Made by a program: the position numbers and the translations under genes
Assembly (NCBI GenBank): GCA_023387135.1
Contig: JAEWIK010000235.1
Coordinates: 1-9,654, forward strand
From: Actinomycetes bacterium
Lineage (GTDB): Bacteria; Actinomycetota; Actinomycetes; Propionibacteriales; Propionibacteriaceae
Length of the DNA: 9,654 nucleotides
Direction: 5' to 3'
Notes under the pieces: generated by a model
The model's database searches: none
What the model was told of the DNA's origin: nothing
Seen by the model: the letters and a program-made list of their open reading frames with translations, nothing else
In this document: piece after piece, positions 1 through 6,027 of the stretch
How the letters are laid out: every line of letters starts with the position of its first letter
Numbering within the stretch: the first letter of the stretch is position 1

Positions 1-19
1 CCCCGGCACACCGCTGGGG
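1..19 (-). terminator. Possible hairpin just downstream of the chvE-type gene
   Basis: Bases 1-7 (CCCCGGC) and 13-19 (GCTGGGG) can form a 7-bp stem around ACACC. The stem lies 7 bases past the stop codon of the minus-strand sugar-binding gene. Read as minus-strand RNA it has one A-C mismatch and strong G-C ends. The window ends at the hairpin, so any T-run, or the next gene of the operon, cannot be seen. It could be a terminator, a processing stem that separates the receptor from downstream permease genes, or chance in GC-rich DNA. Confidence 0.25.
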
Positions 20-25
20 TCTGCG

Positions 26-1168
26 TCAGCTCAGCTGATCAGCCTTGATGAAGCCGGAGTCGACGAGCTTCGACTGGACGTCGTCCTTCACCACGACCTG
101 CGGGTCGAGCAGGAACGAAGGAACGACCTTGGAGCCGTTGTTGTAGTCGGTCGTGTTGTTGACCTCGACGGTCTCGCCGCGAACCATCTGGTCGACCATG
201 GTGGCCGCACGCTTGGCGAGCTCACGGGTGTCCTTCCAGACAGTCATCGACTGCTTGCCGGCCATGATGTTCTTCACGTTGGCGACGTCGCCGTCCTGAC
301 CGGTGAGCACTGGCCAGTCGGTGCCGACCTTGTAGCCCTTGGTCTCCAGCGCCTGGGCGATGCCGAGGGCGAGGGAGTCGTTGGGCGACAGGACCACATC
401 GACCTTCTTGTCGGTGTAGTAGGAGTTGAGCCTGTTCTCCATCTCGCTCTGCGCGGTGGCGGACTTCCACTCGAGGATGCCGATGTCCTGCCAGTTGCCC
501 GATGCCTTCTTGCCTGTCTCGGACTGGATGACGAGCTTGCCGGCGTCCACGAACGGCTTGAGGATGTCCCAGGCGCCCTGGAAGAACAGCCCCGCGTTGT
601 TGTCGTCGGGAGAGCCGGCGAAGGGCTCGAGGTTGAACGGACCTGCCGCACTGTCGAGCTTGAGGGCGTCCTTGATGAAGTTGCCCTGGAGCGTGCCGAC
701 CTTCAGGTTGTCGAACGTGGCGTAGTAGTCGACGTTCGGCGTGTTCATGATGAGGCGGTCGTAGGCGAGGACCTTGATGCCCTTGTCTGCAGCCTTCTGC
801 AGGGTCGGGCCGAGCGTCTTGCCGTCGATCGACGCGATGACGAGTACCTTCGCGCCCGCGTTGATCTGGTTCTCGAGCTGCTGGATCTGCAGCTCGTTCT
901 TGTTGTCGGCGTAGTCGAGCTGGACCTTGTAGCCCATCGACTCGAGCTGAGCCTGGAGGCCGGCGCCGTCGTTGTTCCAGCGTTCGAGGCTGACCGTCGG
1001 CATGGTGACGCCGATGAGGGCCGGCTGGTCCGGCGTCGTCGTGGTCGGCTGGTCCTGGGCGGGAGGCGACGGGCTCGCTACCGGCGGCTGATTCGTGGCG
1101 CAGCCGGCGAACATGCTCACAGCGACAGTAGCGCTCAGCAGCAGCGCAGCAGTCTTGTGGATAGCCAT
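26..1168 (-). CDS. chvE: ChvE-type multiple-monosaccharide ABC transporter substrate-binding lipoprotein
   Basis: This 380-residue protein is the extracellular sugar receptor of an ABC importer and would hand monosaccharides such as xylose, arabinose, glucose or galactose to membrane permeases. Residues 1-22 are a lipoprotein signal peptide with lysine at 5, a hydrophobic core and lipobox FAGC, so Cys23 would be lipidated. A Pro/Thr-rich linker (about 24-50) follows. The mature part is a periplasmic-binding-protein type 1 fold with ChvE/XylF-like landmarks: MPTVSLERW at 56-64, VLVIASIDG at 108-116, AYDRL at 135-139, DYYATFDN just after, and GQDGD at 290-294. Length is normal. The ATG start is supported by AAAGGAA at 1177-1183, 8 bases upstream. 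ATPase and permease genes would be expected beyond the left edge. The family is clear; the exact sugar is not. Confidence 0.93.
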   Translation of the reverse strand: MAIHKTAALLLSATVAVSMFAGCATNQPPVASPSPPAQDQPTTTTPDQPALIGVTMPTVSLERWNNDGAGLQAQLESMGYKVQLDYADNKNELQIQQLENQINAGAKVLVIASIDGKTLGPTLQKAADKGIKVLAYDRLIMNTPNVDYYATFDNLKVGTLQGNFIKDALKLDSAAGPFNLEPFAGSPDDNNAGLFFQGAWDILKPFVDAGKLVIQSETGKKASGNWQDIGILEWKSATAQSEMENRLNSYYTDKKVDVVLSPNDSLALGIAQALETKGYKVGTDWPVLTGQDGDVANVKNIMAGKQSMTVWKDTRELAKRAATMVDQMVRGETVEVNNTTDYNNGSKVVPSFLLDPQVVVKDDVQSKLVDSGFIKADQLS

Positions 1169-1308
1169 CGAGGGGGTTCCTTTCTATGGGTTTCCCGACG
1201 AGTTCCCTGCTGAGAGAGGATTCGCCGGTGTGTTCCGAACCGATCTGCGGCGATGCAGATGATTGCCCACAACCTACGGTCTGGCCGCGCCGAAACCCGT
1301 GCCGAGAG

Positions 1309-1343
1309 CGAATTCTTAATCGAATTGTTACCGCATGCAACAA
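1309..1343 (-). promoter_or_regulatory. Candidate operator and promoter region of the chvE-type gene
   Basis: This AT-richer patch lies about 140-175 bases upstream of the receptor start. It holds a direct repeat, CGAATTCTTA (1309-1318) and CGAATTGTTA (1321-1330), 9 of 10 identical with a period of 12. Overlapping it is a dyad, TTGTT (1325-1329) and AACAA (1339-1343), with 9 bases between. On the minus strand TTGCAT (1340-1335) could be a -35 box, with a weak TAAGAA-like -10 about 16 bases further, so a regulator bound here would cover the promoter. TTGTT/AACAA half-sites resemble the core of ROK-family XylR operators, though the spacing differs. The promoter assignment is inference. Confidence 0.33.
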
Positions 1344-1745
1344 AGGCCCCCAAACCCTCAAATCGCGCCTCAATTACGTGGACTAGCATCCCTCAATACT
1401 TAGAAATAGAATCGCCGCCCTCTTGCTTTTCGTAGGCACCCAGCCCTCGATACGTAGACGCCCGCCCAGCCGCCCGTAGTTCCCGCGTCAGACCCGAGCC
1501 CCGACCTCTGGTCCCGACCCCGGCGGCCTGTCCGCGGCCGGCCCGACAGCACAGGGCGCGACGACAGGCGGGTGGACCGCGGCCGTCCCACTCCTGGCTC
1601 CTGGAACGGCGAAGCCGTCGCAGGAGCAGTCACCCACCCTCCGTTGCCGTGGCGTGCGCGCCCTCGAAGAGGCGTCTGGCACCCCGCCGACGCCGGTGAC
1701 GAAGGGCGAACCGAGCTCGATTCGAGCAGTTCCCCGGCCGACATG

Positions 1746-1776
1746 ACGTAGACGACCCACCCAGATGACGTAGACG
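1746..1776. repeat. Short direct repeat ACGTAGACG, two copies 22 bases apart, with a third at 1452
   Basis: ACGTAGACG occurs at 1746-1754 and 1768-1776; both copies are preceded by ATG, giving ATGACGTAGACG. A third copy at 1452-1460 is followed by CCCGCCCAG, close to the ACCCACCCAG that follows the copy at 1746. The shared unit is thus ACGTAGACG plus a C-rich tail ending CCCAG. Three copies of a 9-mer in about 330 bases of non-coding DNA are unlikely by chance. Binding sites or the worn ends of a small mobile element are both possible. No function can be given. Confidence 0.4.
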
Positions 1777-1911
1777 GCGGCAGAGACCAGCCAATCGGCA
1801 GATTCCGTGCTCTTGAATGGAAGCACGTTCTGCCCCAAGTGCCGCGCCAGCAGCGCCAGACTGCATTCGCGCCGGGGCAGGTGGATGCTCTGCCCCCCAG
1901 GCGTCCACACC

Positions 1912-1947
1912 GGTGGTCCGAGCGTTTCCTCAGACGTTCGGACCACC
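1912..1947. other. Strong 36-nt hairpin in the intergenic region
   Basis: GGTGGTCCGA (1912-1921) is matched perfectly by TCGGACCACC (1938-1947). The inner 16 bases continue the stem with six more pairs, two of them G-U, closing on a CCTC tetraloop. This gives a 16-bp RNA stem. It stands about 125 bases before the Nudix start. No T-run follows on either strand, so a classical intrinsic terminator is not supported. Actinobacterial terminators without a U-tract have been proposed, and a cruciform or a regulator site are alternatives. Confidence 0.5.
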
Positions 1948-2072
1948 ACCCTTCTCACGTCACCTCAGCCAGACGGCGCTTCGCCGACCACCCAGGCGTG
2001 CGCTCGACGGTCCGCTCTGCGGCGCGCGGCACGGACACCACCTGGCACGCGCGCTTCGGACAGACTGGGACG

Positions 2073-2510
2073 GTGAACAACCAGGAGAGCGTCGGTGCGA
2101 AGAAGCGACTTCACGTCGTCGGAGCGGTCATCGTCGACTCCGGCAGGGTCTTCTGCACTCAACGCGGCCCCGGACACCTCGAGGGCCAGTGGGAGTTCCC
2201 CGGCGGCAAGCTCGAACCCGGAGAGACACCGGAGGAAGCACTCGCACGGGAGATCCTCGAGGAACTCGCGTGCACCATCGAGGTCCGCGAGCGGGTGCTG
2301 ACGACCGAGCACGAGTACGACTTCGCCGTCGTCGAGCTCACCACGTTCTATTGCACGCTCGTCAGCGGTGAACCGCAGCTCTCCGAACACTCCGCCTCCG
2401 TGTGGCTGCGCCCCGAGGACCTGACGACCCTGACCTGGGCACCGGCCGACCTTCCTGCCGTGCACCAGATCCAGCGTGAATCGACGAGTTCTGGCGACCA
2501 GTCGCGTTGA
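2073..2510 (+). CDS. Nudix hydrolase, MutT/NudG-like (d)NTP pyrophosphohydrolase
   Basis: This 145-residue enzyme should hydrolyse nucleoside triphosphates, probably oxidised or otherwise non-canonical ones, to the monophosphate and pyrophosphate, and so keep damaged nucleotides out of DNA. The Nudix box spans 45-67: Gly45, then five residues, Glu51, seven residues, and REILEELAC (59-67). The usual Gly of REUxEExGU is Ala66. It is preceded by GQWEFPGGKLEPGE (38-51), the signature of the MutT/NudG subgroup with Trp40, Glu41 and Phe42. The strand HVVGAVIV (14-21) begins the fold. The GTG at 2073 fits the usual short N-terminus; the ribosome site is weak (GGGA only 2 bases upstream), and the frame stays open far upstream without family-like sequence. 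It ends 71 bases from a convergent gene. Substrate preference cannot be read from the sequence. Confidence 0.88.
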   Translation: MNNQESVGAKKRLHVVGAVIVDSGRVFCTQRGPGHLEGQWEFPGGKLEPGETPEEALAREILEELACTIEVRERVLTTEHEYDFAVVELTTFYCTLVSGEPQLSEHSASVWLRPEDLTTLTWAPADLPAVHQIQRESTSSGDQSR

Positions 2511-2581
2511 GGCCGCGCGCCCGTGCGCGTCACCGGCCGTTCAGGACGCGTGGACCGCGGCACTGAAGCGTCCCGTCCGGA

Positions 2582-3037
2582 TCATTCAGGTGGACGATGG
2601 CGGGCAAGGGAGACGATCGTGGCGGTGGCGGCGGCCACCGCGGCGGCGATCGCGCAGTACGCCGTCGCGAACAACGTGAGCGCAACCACCACGCGCCAGT
2701 CGGTCGTCGGGACGCCGGCCTCGTTCGCGATGCCGGAGGTCGCGGCCCACACCATGCCCGCGATCGCGAGCACCACCGAGGCCGTGACGGCCGCGAGCAC
2801 CCAGCCTCCTCCACGCCGCACGAGCACCGAGCCGAGAGTGATCAGCAGCATTCCGGTGATCGTCAGGGGGAACAGCTCGAAGGGCATCAGCACATCGAAG
2901 GTCGTGTGCCCGCCGGGCAGTCTGGCCAGCCAACCGGCCAGTGGAGCCAGCACGACGAGGGTCAGAACCACGGCACCCACCACCAGCATCACGGTGCCGG
3001 TACGAACGCGTCCGCGCGATGTCACCGCCGTACTCAT
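2582..3037 (-). CDS. Four-helix membrane protein of unknown function
   Basis: I do not recognise a named family in this 151-residue protein. It has four hydrophobic segments: about 15-37, 52-73, 77-99 and 114-143. The N-terminus has several arginines (positions 8, 10, 12) and is likely cytoplasmic; the C-terminus is short and basic (ARHRPPE), also cytoplasmic if the count of four is right. No catalytic motif or cysteine pair is visible. The ATG at 3037 is chosen over the longer frame from 3127 because GGAGG sits 9 bases before it and because the longer form would add an unusual Arg-rich N-terminus and run into the gene upstream. It lies 73 bases downstream of the uracil-DNA glycosylase gene on the same strand, so co-transcription is possible. 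A transport or envelope role would be guesswork. Confidence 0.7.
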   Translation of the reverse strand: MSTAVTSRGRVRTGTVMLVVGAVVLTLVVLAPLAGWLARLPGGHTTFDVLMPFELFPLTITGMLLITLGSVLVRRGGGWVLAAVTASVVLAIAGMVWAATSGIANEAGVPTTDWRVVVALTLFATAYCAIAAAVAAATATIVSLARHRPPE

Positions 3038-3110
3038 CGTCCACCGCCTCCATGGACCTGCTGCGAGAGCCGGATACTCGAATCCTAATCTCGCGGAGTC
3101 GCCCCTCAGG

Positions 3111-3890
3111 TCACGATGACGACTCACTGGCAGGACGAGCCGGCCCTGTCAGACCGGACAGCTGGATCGCGCGGTCGAGGACGTCGTCGAGCATGGCGGG
3201 TGTGAGCCTGCCGGTGAAGGTGTTCTGCTGCGAGACGTGGAAGCAGCCGAGCAGGGTCACGGTGCGTCCCTCGGGCGTGACCAGGCCAACCTCGGCACCG
3301 TGCCCGAACGCCGGCGCCGGCCGCGGAACCTCCCAGCCGAGATCGGCAAGGCTGGCGAGCAAGGCCTGCCAGCCGAAGGCGCCGAGGGCGAGCAGCACCC
3401 GCGTCGACGGACCGAGGAGCTGCAGTTCGCGCGCCAGCCACGGCGCGCAGCGTCGACGCTCCTGCGGTGTCGGCTTGTTTGCCGGTGGCGCACAGCGCAC
3501 CGGCGCGACAGTCCGCACCCCGATGAGCTCGAGCCCGTCGCCACGACTGATGGCGGTGGGCTGGGTGGCGAGTCCGGCCCGGTACAGCGCTGCGAAGAGG
3601 AAGTCTCCGGAGCGGTCGCCCGTGAACATGCGCCCCGTCCGGTTGGCGCCGTGGGCTGCAGGGGCCAGGCCGACGATCACGATCCGGGCCTGGGGATCAC
3701 CGAAGCCAGGCACCGGCCGTCCCCAATAGGTCTGATCCCTGAAAGCTGCCCGCTTCTCCACCGCTACCCTCTCGCGCCACTCCACGAGCCTGGGACATGC
3801 GCGGCAGTCGATGAGAGACGCCTCCAACTCCTCCAGTGTCGAAGCGTCGGTGGCAGAGGACGGGTAGGCGGCCGAGTCGGGATCGAGCAT
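3111..3890 (-). CDS. udgB: Family 5 uracil-DNA glycosylase (UdgB type) with a 4Fe-4S cluster
   Basis: This 259-residue enzyme removes uracil, and in this family also other deaminated bases, from DNA and starts base excision repair. Motif 1 is GLAPAAHGANRTG (74-86), the family 5 form, where small residues replace the polar catalytic residue of families 1 and 4. The C-terminal motif is HVSQQNTFTG (218-227), also typical of family 5. Four cysteines placed to bind an iron-sulfur cluster are Cys29 and Cys32 (CRAC), Cys133 and Cys148. The ATG at 3890 gives a normal N-terminus; GGAG lies just 2 bases upstream, so the ribosome site is poor. The start falls 8 bases past the stop of the upstream membrane-protein gene, which suggests translational coupling. 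An in-frame ATG at 3968 would overlap that gene by 71 bases and is less likely. Confidence 0.93.
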   Translation of the reverse strand: MLDPDSAAYPSSATDASTLEELEASLIDCRACPRLVEWRERVAVEKRAAFRDQTYWGRPVPGFGDPQARIVIVGLAPAAHGANRTGRMFTGDRSGDFLFAALYRAGLATQPTAISRGDGLELIGVRTVAPVRCAPPANKPTPQERRRCAPWLARELQLLGPSTRVLLALGAFGWQALLASLADLGWEVPRPAPAFGHGAEVGLVTPEGRTVTLLGCFHVSQQNTFTGRLTPAMLDDVLDRAIQLSGLTGPARPASESSS

Positions 3891-3897
3891 GGCTCCA

Positions 3898-4275
3898 TCA
3901 TCGGCGCGTCCGTGGGGCGAGCGCCACGCCCACGCCCCAGAGCGCGATGCCGACCGCCCACAAGGCATGCGGCATGGCCCCGGCCCGGTCGGGGAAGACC
4001 AGGGCGGCGTAGCTGACGAAGCCGGCGGTGAGCGCGAAGGCCCAGCGCCACAGCATCAGGCGCGCGGGCACGAGAGCCAGGAGGGCGGACCCGGCCGCCA
4101 GCGCGAGGCCCAGCGCTGCCTGGACCGGCCAGTGGTCCACGCCCATGGTCTCGTCCCCATCACCAGGTCCGGCGGTTCGAGCAGCCGCGTACGTGAGCGC
4201 GGCGTAGGCGAGCCACAGCGGGACGCCCACGGCACCGATCACAGCGGCGAGGACGGAGGGCCGGCCCCGCTGCAC
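3898..4275 (-). CDS. Small four-helix membrane protein of unknown function
   Basis: This 125-residue protein has four hydrophobic segments at about 8-32, 49-72, 75-94 and 103-120, with a polar acidic loop (PGDGDETMG, 37-45) between the first two and a basic end (PRTRR). I see no motif that gives a function. Its stop is 8 bases from the start of the uracil-DNA glycosylase gene, so the two are probably one transcription unit. The GTG at 4275 has no clear ribosome site; another GTG in frame at codon 12 is possible. The start lies only 20 bases past the 3' end of the tRNA-Lys remnant, so the gene may once have been expressed from the tRNA promoter, which the island has displaced. Confidence 0.65.
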   Translation of the reverse strand: MQRGRPSVLAAVIGAVGVPLWLAYAALTYAAARTAGPGDGDETMGVDHWPVQAALGLALAAGSALLALVPARLMLWRWAFALTAGFVSYAALVFPDRAGAMPHALWAVGIALWGVGVALAPRTRR

Positions 4276-4295
4276 ATACGGTGACGGTGAATCGC

Positions 4296-4340
4296 TGGTG
4301 GGCCCACCGGGGATCGAACCCGGAACCCGCGGATTAAAAG
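4296..4340 (-). tRNA. 3' half of tRNA-Lys(TTT), remnant at an integration site
   Basis: Read on the minus strand, these 45 bases are tRNA nucleotides 32 to 76: anticodon loop CTTTTAA with anticodon TTT, the 3' strand of the anticodon stem TCCGC, variable loop GGGTT, a perfect T-arm CCGGG-TTCGATC-CCCGG, acceptor strand TGGGCCC, discriminator A and an encoded CCA. The 5' half should continue at 4341 and upward with the stem GCGGA, a D-arm and acceptor GGGCCCA. None of these is present; the sequence there is AT-rich and unrelated. The break falls exactly at the anticodon loop. This is therefore a displaced 3' end, the attachment-site scar left when an element integrates into a tRNA gene, and not a working tRNA. 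Confidence 0.88.
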
Positions 4341-4750
4341 GCCGTCTCGGAAATCGTTTTCACTAGGGAACTTACGGGTGCGTAACCATTTTCGTGCACG
4401 CCAAATGTACAAGATTCAACTTTTGAAATCCGCGGATTGATGGTCTCGATCGACGTCGCCCAGGCTTGCCCCAAGCCGGAGTGATGCGTACTCATCCAAT
4501 CGCCAGGGCTGTCTCTGAGTAGAGGTCGGGAGGCATCGGGCTGGCTGGCTTCCAGGTGATTGCGATGGGACGGTCGCCGGTGTGCGCGACGTGTGTCGCT
4601 GCTCCGCCCACGAGAATGCGCTTTCGCAACGCGTCGCTAGTCACGGAAGTCATCGAGCCCCAGGGCCGGGGTCGTACCTACTCCACGCTGCTCGCTGCGC
4701 TCGCAGGCCGCGACGGGCGCGTCTCGGAGAGCTGAGTCGGCCCCTGCCTC
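4341..4750. other. Island-end region without a convincing gene
   Basis: Bases 4345-4440 are markedly AT-richer than their surroundings and hold an imperfect dyad GATTCAA (4413-4419) / TTGAAATC (4423-4430), the palindrome CGTGCACG (4393-4400) and a partial echo of the tRNA segment. A small hairpin GGCTTG-CCC-CAAGCC lies at 4463-4477. The frame 4523-4735 is open, with ATG at 4565 and 4616; its last 39 codons (LVTEVIEPQGRGRTY and onward) faintly recall the winged-helix tail of Fic-type proteins, but the match is too thin for a call. It may be debris of a truncated gene. Confidence 0.4.
4421..4440. repeat. Imperfect second copy of the tRNA-Lys segment inside the island end
   Basis: CCGCGGATT at 4430-4438 repeats CCGCGGATT at 4327-4335 inside the tRNA remnant. 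With flanks the two align over 17 bases at 13 positions (GRAAYCCGCGGATTRA). The inner copy also forms the palindrome ATCCGCGGAT (4429-4438). The copies are 103 bases apart. It could be a secondary core site, an integrase arm site, or the trace of an earlier insertion into the same tRNA gene. Chance cannot be excluded for 9 exact bases. Confidence 0.35.
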
Positions 4751-4756
4751 TAGGAT
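4751..4756 (+). promoter_or_regulatory. Candidate -10 box TAGGAT of the methyltransferase gene, fitting a leaderless start
   Basis: TAGGAT matches the actinobacterial TANNNT -10 consensus. Its last base is 7 bases before the G of the GTG start codon at 4763, the spacing seen in leaderless actinobacterial genes where transcription begins at the start codon itself. No TTGACA-like -35 box is evident at 17-18 bases upstream, which is common in these organisms. The AGGA inside the box (4752-4755) could equally serve as a weak ribosome site if transcription starts further upstream. Confidence 0.45.
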
Positions 4757-4762
4757 CAAGGG

Positions 4763-5869
4763 GTGAGCATCGAGGGGGCCGGACCGACGACGAAGCTGCG
4801 GGTCCTCGATCTATTCGCCGGGGCCGGCGGCCTCAGCGAGGGTCTTCGTCAGTCGGGATACTTCGAAGCCGTTCAGGCGGTAGAGATGGATCCCGAAGCT
4901 GCGGCGACCTACTCACTGAACCACCCCGAGGCAGACATCTACGTCGGCCCGATCGAGGACTGGCTGCAGACCGCGACGATGCCTGCAATCGATGTGATCA
5001 TCGGCGGCCCGCCCTGTCAGGGGTTCTCTCAACTCGGAAAACAGGACGTCGAAGACGAGCGGAACGCGTTGTGGCGCGAATACGCCCACACGATTGTTTT
5101 CACCGAGCCCGCATACTTCGTGGTGGAGAATGTCGCCGCTTTCCTGCAGTCCCCTCAGTTCAAGCAGTTCGAATCCGAGTTCTCCGACGGGGGGTCGCTG
5201 CACGACTACGCGTTTCAGGCCGCCGTTCTGAATGCGGCGGACTACGGCGCGCCCCAGGCGCGTCGCCGCGCCGTCCTGATCGGACACCGCCGCGACCTAC
5301 CCTTCCCCGGTTGGCCGGTGAAGACCCACGTGAGCTGCCACAGGTCGGTGGAGGACGCCTTCCGCGACATCGTGGCCCAACCCAAGCGGGATCTTCCCGA
5401 GCGCCGAATCACGGTCGGCGGACGCGACTATGCCGGCCCTTTCCGGACCTCGGAGCTCCATGTCGGACGCAACTACTCCGACCTCTCGCTCCAGCGCTTC
5501 GCGTGCATACCTGCAGGTGGGAACCGCTTCGACATCGACGAGCGCTTGCTGGCTCCCTGCTGGAAGAAGCACCGATCCGGTTCCGGAGACGTGATGGGTC
5601 GCCTGTACTGGGATCGACCCTCCGTGACCATCCGCACCGAGTTCTTCAAGCCCGAGAAGGGTCGCTACCTCCATCCTGAGGAGCATCGGGCGATTACCCA
5701 TCTTGAGGCGGCGGTCCTCCAGGGCTTCCCTCTCGACTACCAGTGGGTGGGCTCCAGGCTCTCGATCGCCCGGCAGATCGGAAACGCAGTGCCGATCCCC
5801 CTCGGAAAGGCGATCGGCCAACGCATCGGCAAGAGCGCCGCAGCATTACTCACGACGCCGGGCGCCTGA
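4763..5869 (+). CDS. DNA (cytosine-5) methyltransferase, Dcm/M.HhaI family
   Basis: This 368-residue enzyme transfers a methyl group from S-adenosylmethionine to C5 of cytosine within a recognition site. Family motifs appear in order: motif I DLFAGAGGLS (16-25), motif IV GGPPCQGFS (81-89) with catalytic Cys85, motif VI ENV (122-124), motif VIII QARRR (165-169), motif IX RPSVT (285-289) and motif X QIGNAVP (338-344). The target-recognition region is the stretch of about 185-284. All key residues are intact and the length is normal, so it should be active. It opens the presumed island cargo and is followed, 158 bases on, by the GHKL-helicase gene on the same strand; its likely job is to mark host DNA for that system. 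A TTA leucine codon occurs at 5846-5848. The recognition sequence cannot be read from the protein. Confidence 0.95.
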   Translation: MSIEGAGPTTKLRVLDLFAGAGGLSEGLRQSGYFEAVQAVEMDPEAAATYSLNHPEADIYVGPIEDWLQTATMPAIDVIIGGPPCQGFSQLGKQDVEDERNALWREYAHTIVFTEPAYFVVENVAAFLQSPQFKQFESEFSDGGSLHDYAFQAAVLNAADYGAPQARRRAVLIGHRRDLPFPGWPVKTHVSCHRSVEDAFRDIVAQPKRDLPERRITVGGRDYAGPFRTSELHVGRNYSDLSLQRFACIPAGGNRFDIDERLLAPCWKKHRSGSGDVMGRLYWDRPSVTIRTEFFKPEKGRYLHPEEHRAITHLEAAVLQGFPLDYQWVGSRLSIARQIGNAVPIPLGKAIGQRIGKSAAALLTTPGA

Positions 5870-5870
5870 G

Positions 5871-5934
5871 CGCCGCCGGCTCGGCGTAACTCGCACCGCT
5901 TCGCGAACGATATTTCGTCATCCCCATGGGTGAC
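5871..5934. promoter_or_regulatory. Palindrome cluster between the methyltransferase and the GHKL-helicase gene
   Basis: Three dyads lie within 64 bases after the methyltransferase stop: CGCCG (5871-5875) / CGGCG (5882-5886), the perfect palindrome TTCGCGAA (5900-5907), and GTCATCCC (5917-5924) paired with GGGTGAC (5928-5934). The last is flanked by TTTC and AAAA, so its stem could extend. Together they could act as an attenuator or terminator for the methyltransferase transcript, or as operator sites that set expression of the downstream effector. No regulator gene is visible in the window, so this is a candidate only. Confidence 0.35.
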
Positions 5935-6027
5935 AAAAGGCCTGAAACTCGAGCGACGTCCGGTTTCTGTCGGAGTCATCTGATTGAATGCTGATGATCT
6001 TGGAAGCGACGGCGCGCAGGAGTTGCA

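Larger units (their letters stand above)
1344..2072. other. Gene-poor stretch between the sugar-binding gene and the Nudix gene
   Basis: About 730 bases carry no open frame that I can assign to a family. Frames of 90-156 codons exist on both strands (for example minus 1488-1958), but their translations are Arg/Gly/Ala/Pro-rich and overlap each other, as expected from GC-rich non-coding DNA. The AT-rich left end (1344-1435) belongs to the leader of the receptor gene. The rest holds three copies of ACGTAGACG and one strong hairpin, listed separately. A long-decayed gene or a mobile-element remnant is possible, but I cannot identify one. Confidence 0.5.

Noticed and set aside
1488..1958. Long minus-strand open frame of 156 codons between the receptor and Nudix genes
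   Set aside because: The translation is rich in Arg, Gly, Pro and Ala, has no recognisable domain, overlaps equally long frames on both strands and crosses the strong hairpin. It is best explained by GC-rich sequence with few stops.
2544..2573. Terminator between the convergent Nudix and membrane-protein genes
   Set aside because: GGACGC / GCGTCC gives a 6-bp stem with an 18-base loop and no T-run, which is expected by chance in this composition.
4296..4340. Complete tRNA-Lys gene
   Set aside because: The anticodon-stem 5' strand, D-arm and 5' acceptor strand are absent in the adjacent 100 bases, so only the 3' half exists.
4616..4735. Possible C-terminal remnant of a Fic-type protein
   Set aside because: Only a short stretch (LVTEVIEPQGRGRTY) resembles the winged-helix tail, with no Fic catalytic motif nearby. 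Kept as part of the intergenic description only.
4582..5679. Plus-strand open frame of 365 codons overlapping the methyltransferase
   Set aside because: It is Arg/Pro-rich and out of frame with the methyltransferase, which has every expected motif in order.
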